Part shown: positions 10,791 through 22,400 of the stretch, one piece after another
Layout: every line of letters starts with the position of its first letter
Position numbering within the stretch: position 1 is the first letter of the stretch
NCBI GenBank assembly: GCA_029204225.1
Contig: CM055100.1
Coordinates: 27,356,649-27,420,648 of the forward strand
Source: Diphasiastrum complanatum
Lineage: Eukaryota; Streptophyta; Lycopodiopsida; Lycopodiales; Lycopodiaceae
DNA length: 64,000 nucleotides
Direction: 5' to 3'
Program-made: the position numbers and the translations under genes
The notes under the pieces: generated by a model
What the model saw: only the letters and a program-made list of their open reading frames with translations
Databases searched by the model: none
What the model was told of the DNA's origin: nothing

Positions 10791-11473
10791 TGTAAAAATT
10801 ACAGCAAATAAGGATCCTAAAACACTTGAAATGATGAGGGAAACAATAGATTATGATTTCATAAGATTAGCACAAGTTGAACCATCAAAATCCATCAAAA
10901 ATCTATGCTTGAACCTCACTAAATGGCCCAAATCCTTGAAGAAGGCTTCACACGTGTGAAAGTACGGCCTCCCACAGTCTGAGTACTGTACACCAGACCT
11001 ACATTCAATCCTATAATGATTAGTAATCACAAGTACTCAAACAATTATGAACATAGAGAGCAATTGCACCATTATGAGAGAAAAAAACATGAAATTGCTT
11101 GATTGATTTTGGTGAGATATCATCACCTATATATACATGATCCATCACGATTTTGGGCAGGTATGAGTAGCCCTAAACCTATCCCTAATGCTAATTTTGG
11201 TGGATCTTTCATCCCTACCAAGTTAGGGTTGGAATCTTGGAGATCCCTCAGCAATGCAAAAATTACCAAAAATAGCTCCTATTTTTTCTCCCTTGTATCT
11301 AAGCATAATTTGGACTCATTCCAAAGGTTCTAACACTTAGGTCTACTTGAGAACATCCTTATGAATGGAATACTATGCTATTTGGCACGTGTGACAAGCC
11401 ACATCATGACCATCTAACTATTTACAAGTCATATGACCAAAACTAGTCAAGCTAGAATTGTGAATTTTTAACA
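10791..11473 (-). repeat. 5' LTR of copia element B
   Basis: 683 bp, practically identical to the 3' LTR. TATATATA at 11128-11135 could serve as the TATA box for leftward transcription. TTCAG follows at 11474-11478. Confidence 0.95.
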
Positions 11474-12780
11474 TTCAGTATGTCATCTACATGCCGCATA
11501 GTGGCACAGATGTCAGGATTTGGTACCGTTGACAACAGCCTTGCCAAGCAGAACTACCCCAAAAAGAGATAAACTCTATGCATATAGCAGTCAAAGTGCA
11601 GAGAGAAAATATACGCACACTTTTCAGTTAGCCTTTGAATAAGGTGTCTTTCTGATCATCATGTGTGTTTTTGATAGCTTATGGTGATTGGTAGCATAAC
11701 TACACTTTTGTTAGATTAGAAAGAACATTTATCAATCGTCTTCTTAGGAACCCCGTAAATTATTCTAAGAATTAACACTAAGATAAAGCACATATGACAT
11801 AGAATAAGCATCAAGATGAAAACTTTACATTCTAAATGGTTTTGGCCCATGTCATATGAACAAAAAACTATGCTAAACTAAAACACTTTTTCCTTATGGG
11901 TTTTGGCTTATGTCATGATAATATAAGGAGATTGTGGTGTATCTCATTATGTATCAGAAAATCTCAAGTGGCCCAACATGAAAGTCATGGACATAGGGTC
12001 AATTTTCACATGTATCTCTATCGAGCATGTGAGAATTGACTTAGTGACGAAGAAACTTAAATATGTTTGTCTTATAAACCTTATTTTTTCCCTCAGGTTT
12101 AAGATGTCCAGGAAAAAAAACACTAAGATGGGGGGGGGGGGGGGTTGAGGGGGGAAAGATGAGAGGGTTTTGGCTTATGTCATAACATAGAACTAAATTA
12201 TGGCATGTCTCTTTACATACCAAAAAATATTCACATATGCTTGACATGAAAATCATGGACCAAACAAAGTCACTTCTCAAATGCTTAGATGTGAACAAGC
12301 CCTATGCCTTCTTTTTAAAAGAAATATCTCCTACAAGTGGATGTTAAAAATTTGTGGTCAAGGGGTAGAGGACAAGTCTTAATATTATGAGCCATTCAAT
12401 GAATCCAATAAAATCTAGAAAATAGCTTCTTCTTTTACCTAGGTGCTACTTTTATTCTATCAAATTCTTTGGAGAGTAGAAACAACTAAACTCTAGTCCT
12501 TCATACAAAAATACTCAATGAGGTTTTGTTGGCTAGTGTTGTGTATTATAGACATTAGATGAATCTTAGCTTTTGTGCCATCGACATAGTACAACGGCAA
12601 GACGAATTTCTCAAAACTCATGTATATGTCTATTAATTGGATTTCAAATTCCATATTGGTTAGATTAACTTGGACAATTTTTCCTCTTCATTTAAGGTCA
12701 ACGGTTTCTAACCACATGCTTCAATCTTCAACAAAGGGTGATTAAAAACTCCTTCAAAATTTACATGCTGTAAAAATCAA
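11474..12780. other. AT-rich non-coding stretch
   Basis: Begins with the right TTCAG duplication (11474-11478). Contains a poly(G) run near 12130-12145. No coding motif recognised. Confidence 0.5.
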
Positions 12781-13260
12781 CTTTTGTAGATCTTGAAGAT
12801 CCTGCTACAAGCACCAAAAGGATAGTTGTGGACCCCAACCACCCAAACAGAAGAGAAACTGAAGATCAATCCTCATCAACGAGTCACCCCCAAGCTATGG
12901 TGACTGACACAACAGAGAACAAGTTTTTGGTAACTGAAAATCTGAATTTGACAGTGGACTAGGATGAGTTTTTCCCTAAATCCTAGGAATAATCCTTCCA
13001 AAACTCTAATCATTTACTATAATTATAAACAATTACTATTGGTACTCCTCTCCATGCATATAGTTGTCAATCGCCATACATTACACCACAAGTCCTAATT
13101 GGAGTGTTAGTGCCCTCATAAGGTTATTAATTACATTTTTGGCCTAGATCAAAATGTCGAGGCATAACTAATAATTTTGTACACTAATAGAGTGTCGAGT
13201 ATCAACAACAACGATTGTTCCAAATCCTAAGTATAGGATGGATGTAACATTCTTTTCCCC
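12765..13260. repeat. Possible diverged solo LTR related to the 31839-35794 gypsy family
   Basis: The block around 13110-13205 shares GCCCTCAT..GATTATTAATTA, GGCATAACTAATA and AGAGTG.CGA.TATC spacing with the LTRs at 31839-32300 and 35303-35794. The start has a TGTAAAAATC...AGATCTTGAAGATCC arrangement resembling their end. Identity is low, so this is a suggestion only. Confidence 0.4.
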
Positions 13261-13290
13261 TTGAACTACTTATGTCCTCATAAATGAAAC

Positions 13291-13385
13291 TTAGAAATTT
13301 TCTTCTTTATGATTTCAACTCTCTCCCATGAATCATCATCCTCAATGCAACCTTTCCATTGAATCAAATGCTCAAAATAGAACTA
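13291..13385 (-). pseudogene. Gypsy chromodomain fragment
   Basis: The minus strand reads HLIQWKGCIEDDDSWERVE, which fits the chromodomain of chromovirus-type Ty3/gypsy integrases (hydrophobic-QWKG...SWE). This domain targets integration to marked chromatin. No intact flanking pol is seen. Pieces at 13900-14200 on the same strand could be the decayed integrase C-terminus (VFKRVWVGDFV). Confidence 0.6.
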
Positions 13386-13580
13386 TTTCTCAATTGCTTA
13401 TATCTCTAGTTTTGAGTACTTTCTTTGTTAAATCTTTCAAATAAGTGAGATCTTCACATTTGTCATATATATGTCATATTTGTCACTTTGTGATGGCTTT
13501 TTAAAGTAACAAATTTGGTTGGTTTTAAAATTTTACTTTTATGACATATTTCCAAAAATACATTATGTTCTAAGATAGAT

Positions 13581-13732
<152 letters not shown>

Positions 13733-13739
13733 CAATAGT

Positions 13740-14890
13740 TTGCGAGGGTAGAATATTTACTTTATTATTATTTGAAAACTTTCTGACAACCTCTGTAGAG
13801 CATATGTATAAATATACATGTTACAATAGTGTGCAATAATGCTTGCCACATGGCATAACACTATTCACCAACAATTAGAATTTGTAAGCATAAGATAGCT
13901 ATCTCATGGGTTCTTTGATGGTTACAAAATCTCCAACCCAAACTCTCTTAAAAACATCATATCTCACTTCCTCAACTTCTCTAATATGCTCAATAGCCTA
14001 TGCAACATTGTTGTCAAAACTCTGGCCAAACAATCTAGCTCAATACCTTCTTGATTCTCCTCCAATCAAGTTGTCTTTTTCATGAGACATGACATATTTG
14101 ATATTATACTCAACATTGATACCACCATTTAAAGCCTTGCTTCACTCTCTTATCGTATTTTGATTATAATAATAGATAAATTGGAAATACGTATGCACCT
14201 TTTGAAAATAGTTATGTCTCTCCCTCCTTTCTTAAGCTCGCTAAAAGCCCTTTACCTAGGCTTTGTCAATTGTTCATTTCAATGGTCCTCTTACCAAAAA
14301 CACTTAACCTTTTTATTGTAGTATTTGTCAAGGATGTGCTCTCTCTCCATACATCTTCATCATTCCTTAATATCATATGGTAGAAGAGATAGTTTCAATC
14401 AAACTAGTAGTAGAGAGAGTGATCACATTCATTAATCATGGCATGTTAATATCATTAATGAATTTCACGATTGTTGCTCCTCCATCTATCCTATCAAGTT
14501 TGAGATTTATTCCCCCCTCCTTTTAATGGCTCTCCAATTTAGCCTTACCATGGCAATATTTCAAGACTCCTAGGTGCCCTTTTGAGACTTTTCTTAAAAA
14601 AAGATATAGTTGTTACATACAATGTTTCAACTACAAGTTCTCAAAATAGAATTCCTCCTTGAGCCTTATGCTAGAAAATTTTGAACACATCTTGACAACC
14701 TATAACATCTCCATCCTTGCGTGGTGTGTCGTTTTGGTATATAACAAATCTTACATGTTTACACACTTTACACTGATGACCTGCTAACAAAACACTTAGC
14801 TTGGTTCCCCTTTTACTTCATGTACTTGTACATTGTGAATAATCGACGAATCTTCATGTAAAGGAGGTATCAAATTTAGAGTGAGAAGAT
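13740..14890. other. AT-rich stretch, possible decayed gypsy debris
   Basis: No intact frame. Minus-strand pieces near 13900-14200 may be integrase remnants, as noted for the adjacent chromodomain. Confidence 0.4.
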
Positions 14891-14896
14891 AAAATC

Positions 14897-15190
14897 AACT
14901 TCTTGTTGATTAGAATACCAAATAATTTGATGCTATATTCGGCAACATGTCATGGATCTTTATTTGCTAAGTGCTTCATTTGTAACTTTACAAATTTTTC
15001 TCTTAGTGTATGACCTCTATCAATCTTATCATATTGTCTTAATAAACTTCTTGTTGATTAGAATACCAGATAATTTGATCCTATATTCGGCAACATGTCA
15101 TGGATCTTTATTTGCTAAGTGCTTCATTTGTAACTATACAAATATTTCTCTTAGTGTATGACCTCTATCAATCTTATGATATTGTTTTCT
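14897..15190. repeat. Tandem duplication, two units of 148 bp
   Basis: The segment ACTTCTTGTTGATTAGAATA to CTCTATCAATCTTAT is repeated in direct orientation with a 148-bp offset and only a few substitutions, so it is a fairly recent local duplication. The 69-codon plus frame across it just reads the same unit twice. Confidence 0.85.
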
Positions 15191-16476
15191 TAAAAAATAT
15201 TTCCATATGAGTTTGCCCAATCATAAAAAGGGTGCTATTTTGCTCTTATATATGAGGAAATAATTTCACAACAGATTGTAGAGATAGGGCACTAAATGTT
15301 TATTTAGATCATTGGTCTTCATCTTTATTTATGTAGACAATCTATGCTAGCAACAAGTATTTTGATTGAACACAAGAAGTGAGATCTATGAACATAATTA
15401 CAACTCAAACTTTGGATCCTAAATTAACAAGGTCAAACCATCAAAAGGTATTTAAGAATCATGTTTCCATTGGACATTCAATCGAACTCGTAAATTCAAA
15501 AGTCAACAAACTAGCTAAAAATATTAAAGCACCAAAATATAAACAAATAATCAACTCAAGATTGTAATAATCTCAAAGAAAGCATTCACTGAGGACACTG
15601 GCACAATCCTAACACACAACTTATTCAAGCCATCGATACAAGGTAAGACCAAAACTCAAGTTTTAGTTTAGTATTGAGGCTTATGCTAAAATCAAAGAGA
15701 ACATTCACGGAGCACACTTTGGGACAAATACAACAAGCGACTAACTCAAATATGTTAATGACAAATGGTTTGAATTTATTACTTACCATGTTACTTGGAG
15801 ACTAACATTGTTGATAAGTTGTAATCTTCTAGTGCTGATGACAAGTATTACTCCTTGAAGATGATTTCCAAATCACACATAGTCTAATTTACGATGGGAG
15901 TCTCAATTGAACTTTGATCGAGCCATGTATTGCAAAAGTGTTGTTTAATTTGCGTACATATAATAGTGAAACTCTTCCTACAAGCATTTTTTTTTGTTTT
16001 GAAACTATCTATTTATCTTATCTATTGTCATAGCTTGAATTTGGTGACCAGCATATCAATCCTTTTTTTTATCATAGTATGAATTTACCACTTTTTATAG
16101 TACCTTAGTCAAGGTATAAATACAATTTGTAAGATTTGAACATATTTAGTTAGTAGCATGCTTGTCTTTCTTTTAAAAAAGTATCTAATGAACCAATATC
16201 AACCAAAAAAGAAAGGCTAAGCCTTACACATGCCTCAATAGTCTCATAACATTGAGGATTTGAAAGACAAAGTACATTGTAATCTAAAAACAGTAATGTA
16301 GGATGAGGCTTATTCTTTCAATTACTAGCTTTCCAATACAAGCTTGGTTTGAAAAAAGAGTTATGTTGCACTTTGCAAACTTTTGTGGCACCTCCATTTG
16401 AAAGTTATCTAGCTAAAACATAGCTCACAAGTATTGCTAGGACAATCAAAACTTCGATAAACCCCATAGAGTACAA
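15191..16476. other. Non-coding, probably CPN10 3' flank
   Basis: AT-rich with no recognised motif. The part next to 16477 must include the CPN10 3' untranslated region, but I cannot set its end. Confidence 0.45.
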
Positions 16477-19400
16477 TTACTCATAAAGGATTCCAAGAAT
16501 GTCATCATCTCGAAGAAGTACATACCTGCAAATCCCAAACATGAAAATCACAAATGACCAATTACAAGAAAAAAAAATCTCTTATAATTGATAATTACAG
16601 AATGCTCAAGGTTCAAAACAATACATTTCAAGACATCACAATTGGGTATACATGATTTAGAGCACGATCCACATGCCAAACAATGCAAGCTAGCACGTTT
16701 GATCATAATCACGCCTTCATCTCTAACACTTTCTAGATTTAAAAATCTATTCTAACAAGTTTCAATCATTTAAGACAATGAAGCACCCATAAAAGTAGGG
16801 TGTGCTTGAAGTATATCAATGGAAGTATTAGTATTGCTCCACAAAAATAATATACTCCCATACCTAAACATCTGAAAATAGAATAAAAAATCAGAAGTTT
16901 TCTAGACTATCTCATTTTGCACTTCCTAGGAAACAAATTGTTGGAAAAGTTAGACACGTCCAAAAAAAGGGTGGGTTGTTCTATTCGTCCCTAAGTTTCA
17001 AACTCGCTTGAATCATGTGCAAATAACATCGCTAAAACCTCCGAAGTTTGAAAATCTTCTTTGTTAAGGATCTATAGCTCACAATGAAGTTAGGATCCCA
17101 AACTTGAACAAACTATTTATTATGTTGCACATTCCCTCACTTTTACCTACATGACCTTCAAATAAAAGTACAACATAAGGTGGCAAATAATTCAAATCTT
17201 CCAAGGCAAACAAGGACATAAAATTCCACAAAATACAACATGAATACAAGCAAGAAATAAAGATATATGAAGGATTGCATGTGAAAATAAAATCAAACCT
17301 ATTGAAAAGCATAGCTAGATGTGCAATAGCGTGTAAAATTCTAAATCGGAAAAGGCATTCAAAATGCTACAGTTATACTTCAAAGGAACAACTTTTTGCG
17401 ATGATTCTCACACCAAGATCTTGGAGACACCATCTTTCAATAAGTACGTTTGTGGTGTGTACTAACCACCAACCCCTTGAGTATCCCCATAACCACCTTA
17501 TTCTACATGGCTAAAAGGCGAAGTGGACTGAACTCACACAGGAGTTTGATTTTGATATTTGTCACGGGATCTACAATAAGGTAGTAAATGCCCTTAGCAA
17601 GATAGGTAATATGGCAAAAAGCTCAGGCAATATATTAGGATTAGGTTGTCGAATTCCCCAACAAACCAAGGTAAAGGTAAGGCAATGGATCAATATTCTA
17701 TCTAAAACAAATCATTCTTGTAATAGGGTAACTTGTGTTGTGGTTGAATGGTAAAATGAGGTGTCACGGATGTCTAGTATTTCCAAGTGTTGGTTTGCCA
17801 ATCGTACACCAAAGTTAAGATTTTTAAAGAGGTCTTCTAATGGTCAAAGATGAAAACATTGTTGGCTGTAGAAAATGTTAGCTCAATGAAGTACAACAAT
17901 TGACAGCCAGTGGACAGTTGCATTTATTAGAAATTCCCAATAAGACATGAGAATACTTCAAGATCAAAGAGCAGTAATGACATTATTTGGGCAATTGAAG
18001 ACAAAAATGGTAATGTTTATCCCAATAACAAGGAATGTAAAGGCAGACAAATTTACTTGGGTATTTGTTGAGCTGCCATTCATGCTTACTATGGGGTAAG
18101 TGATGTTGACGTTCAAATTACCATACATTTCCGAACTTCGATACTTTGGAAATTAGATATGATACACGAGATGTGAAAATTGAACATGCATGGATTAGAA
18201 TTTTGAACTTAGAGCTTAAATTGCCAAACCATACAGAGCTAGTTAATTCTCACATTATGGATTTTGATCAAATTGATGTTATTCTTTGTGGTAATGGTTT
18301 ATGATAAATCCGACATATTGTCGATTGATTATTAAAACCACATTAAAAAAAATTGATCGTAAGTATATTAAGAGAAATAAAGACATTTATCCCAATCATT
18401 CTGTTTATTTTTTTGAAGTTAAGCTCAATCTTTTGAATTTCGAGACATATCATCTTGTTTTGAAGCCAAGGGTGCAATATGGCAATAAGTATCATGGTAG
18501 TATCTTCAATTCATTGTTGAATAATGTAATTCAAAAATGGAAAGCCATGGGCAACATATTGTAAGAACTTCAATTGAAATATTTAGAAATGTTTTTGCTA
18601 GTGAGCTACCTCAAGATTTACCTTTGAAGAGCAATACATCACAAGATAGGATTATTGCTAAAAAGTCAATCAATCTTTAGGGAGCTATTAGTCTAGACAA
18701 AGGAGGAGATGAAGTGGCAAGGCTACTAGAAAAATCCTTGAGGATGGGACATTAGACCTAGTAAATTGCTATGATGTGCACAAGTTAATTTCACTGATAA
18801 AAATAATAATGGTAATCGCATGTGTGTTGATTATAAGAGGTTGAATCGATTGACCATCAAGAATAAGTATCCATTACCTAGAATGGATGACATTGTTCAT
18901 CATCTTTTATGGAGAGAAATAGTTCACTAAGATTGATCTAAAAACAAAACTTAAGATTTGGAAAGACGTATCTAAGATGAGCTTCAACACTTGAACTGGT
19001 CACTATGAGTGTTTAGTCTTATCTTTCAGTTTTGACAAACGCTCAAGCTACTTTTCAATAGACGATGAACGATTTGTTTCATCCATATTTTATGGAGACT
19101 TGTTGTAGCGTTCTTAGATGATATTCTTCTTTACTGAGATGCCAAAAAGAGAGAAAAATAGAAAATCAATATTCTATCTAAAACGGATTTTTTTCAAAGA
19201 TAGTGAAGTGTGTGTGCCAAACATTGAGAGTCTCAAATGTCAAATTTTGTATGAATATCAAAATTCACCTTATGAATCATCTTGGCATACACAACTTTTA
19301 ATTTGGTATGGAGGAAGGTATAGTTCCCCAAAAAAAACTCCGTAGGTCATTAGGGCACCTTTCAAATCCTTTTGTTCTTAACTCGATTTAGAAATAAAAA

Positions 19401-22400
19401 GGTCCAATCTGAGTTTGGGCTCCCATTTTGACAAGATGTTAAGGAAAAAACATATTGGGCCGGGGGGGAGGGAGAGTCAAATCGCTTCAGGCCAACAGCC
19501 CAGAGTGATAGATAGCAAGTCAAGTCACAAGCCCATGATGCCAACCCAAAGGCATTTGAATTCAACCCTTTCAAAGGCATTTGAATTACTCGTCCCTTAG
19601 TTAATTGCACTAGCTCCAAGTGGAACCTGAATTAGGATTTAACAAGTGAAAGTTCAACAAAACTACTTAAAGTCAAAAGGAAACTTGAAGTTTCAACATG
19701 TGCAACTTACAAATATATTGAATAAAAAATTGCCTTGATCAATGGAAACTTATTATAATAAACATCAAAAATCTGTGGGGTTATCTTGATTGGTTAATAT
19801 CAAGTATATTGGTTGCATTGAGGGACCCAACTCCCTTGGGTCCCAAACCGAACGTTGACTGGGCCCGTTGACTTGACCAGTGACTCGGGGACTTGCATGG
19901 TTGCCACATGTCATGTTCCATGGGAGGTGGATGGAGAGCGCTTGTGCACAGCCAGGAGGAGTGCTAGCCTGAGGTAGGAGATGGCTGATGGCCTTGGCAG
20001 TGGTATGGGACGTTGTCAGGGTTGGAGGTCGGATCTTGCTTGTTACAGGTCACAGGCCACAGGTCACAGGCCAAGGCATGGAGGGTGGACCCGGATTAGG
20101 TCCTACAATGGGGTGGATCGTGAGCGTTCGGTTTCTTTGATGACCGACACCTGGCGATTTAGGGTTTCAAGATTGTAATTGATGGTATCAGAGCCACCTT
20201 AATCCGTGTACAGGTCTGATCGATCCATCTTGGCGGACGGTATGTTGTTTTATAAGAACTTTGGAATCCCGTTTTTCTATTTTTTGAATCGTCATTGTTT
20301 TTGTTAAATTCTTGAAACCCTGGATTGGGGTTTTCGTAATTTAATTTGAAAATAAAAAACCAGCATGGTTGCGGGCGCGCAGGCGCTACCTGTGTATCCA
20401 CAGGGTTCGTGGGGCCTGCGGTAGCCAGTGGTGCCTGGCAAAAAAAAATTTAAACGGAAGGGGGGGGGGGGTGCCCTGTCAGGTCCATCTTTGTGGCAGC
20501 CACCTGTACTTTTCTGAATCCATGTGGCAATCACATAAACAGCTTGTGTGTTAGCTATCCCTTTGTGGATTGGTGGGTTGTATCTCCTTGCATGAATAGG
20601 TAAAAGCTTGAAAGGCTGTGAGATGGTGGATAGCCATCTTTCCTCATGTTCTTCTCACTTGTTCTTTCAATTTTCAGGATTCTCTTATGTTGTGGCAGCC
20701 ATGGACAATACCTCAGCTTGTTGATTATCTTGTGATAGACAAAGGAAAGTGACCATCGGTATGTGGTAAAGCTGGCCACAAGAGCAGAGAGACAAGTCAG
20801 ATTTAATATGGGTTATGCAATGATTGCATTGCCTTTGGCAAATGTCCTTAAAGGGGCTAAAAGAACTAGTCGTCACAATAAATTCAGCCCTCCAGTTACT
20901 TGGACTGAAGAGATGAATCAAAGTTCTGAAAATCTCAAATATTGCTTGTCTACAACGTTTATTTTACACATACTTGAAATGGATGCCAGTGACTATGCTA
21001 TAGGTGCAATCCTTTGTCATGATGGTAGACCGGTTGCTTTTGAAAGCAAGAAGCTAGATCCTACTCAAAGGCGGTATTCCACCTACGATAAGGAGCTTTT
21101 TGCAGTAATTCATGCTTTAAAAGTGTGAAGACATTATTTGTATGGCTCTCAATTTACCATAGTAACAGACCATCAAGTGTAAAAGTATATTAACGATGCG
21201 GTTGACCTTAGAGGTCGTAAAGCCAGGTGGTCGGAAATGCTCCAAGAATTTCATTATGACATTGAATACCGCAAGGGTACCTCAAATAGTGTCGTGGATG
21301 CTTTAAGCCGGATTGGAGAGGTTAATCAGTTAAGTTTTCTGAGATCCAATTTGAGTTACATTTGTCCTTAAGACATTTGTGTAAGACCAATAGGTACTTC
21401 GGTCATATTTGGCTAGACGTCCTGGCAGGTACTTCTAGATCTAGTGGTGAACTTGGAATGCAGGATTCCAATACTTCTCCTCAAGACAAGATATTAAGAG
21501 ACTATTCCATTAGGAATGTTTACTGTTCCGAAATGGAAAAGTTTGTGTGCTAGAAATTGATGATATTAGGGCACAAATCTTGCATGAATATCATGACAGT
21601 GTGCAGGCTCACAAAGAACACTTGACCTAATAAATAAGAACTTTTATTGGCCAAATCTAAAAGGTCAAGTGGAGGCATATGTTCGCAAGTGCGGGAAATG
21701 TTAGGTTAATAAAACTGAAAGACTTAAGGCAGCTGGCTTGTTACTTCCTTTGGAAATTCTCGAAAGAAAGTGGAAAAGAATTTCCATGGATTTTGTGGTT
21801 GGGCTTGTTGAACTTATAAACCTAGTTAAATAAATAGGACATGGCGTTAATAAAACTGAAAGACTTAAGGCAGCTGGCTTGTTACTTCCTTTGGAAATTC
21901 TCGAAAGAAAGTGGAAAAGAATTTCCATGGATTTTGTGGTTGGGCTTGTTGAACTTATAAACCTAGTTAAATAAATAGGACATGGCACATGGTCATACTT
22001 GGGTCCAAATTTTTAAGGCCAAAAATAACTTAGGCAAATTTATTTTGTTACGAAACTTGTGGAAGGCCTTCTTGCATGATGATGCCAAAGGTTAAAGCAG
22101 CGGTTGATTTCCTGCATGATATGCAAGAAATGTTGCTTGCTGGTTGTGATAACGTAAAAACGGCTCTAGATAGAGCCCAATTTTACGCCAATCAAAAGCG
22201 ACAACCTAGGGTCTATGAGAAAGGAGTTTGGGTATATCTTAGAATCCCTATAGACTCTAAGGTATTAAAGACTAAAAAATGTCCTAAGTTATCCCCTCGT
22301 TATGCTGGGCCCTTCCGTATTGTAAAGAAACTCAATCGGGATGCCTACCAACTAGACCTTCCTCAGGGAATAAAGGTTCATCCAGTTTTTCACATAAGTC

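Larger units (their letters stand above)
5337..11473 (-). mobile_element. Complete Ty1/copia LTR retrotransposon (element B)
   Basis: A full-length element of 6137 bp on the minus strand. In transcription order it has a 5' LTR (10791-11473), a tRNA-iMet primer-binding site (10778-10790), a leader, gag-protease-integrase-RT-RNase H (9979 down to 6035), a polypurine tract (6021-6032) and a 3' LTR (5337-6020). TTCAG flanks both ends. The two LTRs differ by only three transitions and one A-run indel, so the insertion is recent. Pol carries one nonsense codon, two frameshifts and an altered RT active site, so this copy should not be autonomous. A sister copy (element A) starts at the left edge of the window. 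Confidence 0.95.

Noticed and set aside
686-11333. Near-identical 76-codon frames at 686-916, 5650-5880 and 11103-11333
   Set aside because: They repeat only because they lie inside the three near-identical copia LTRs. No domain is visible, and the sense is opposite to the element.
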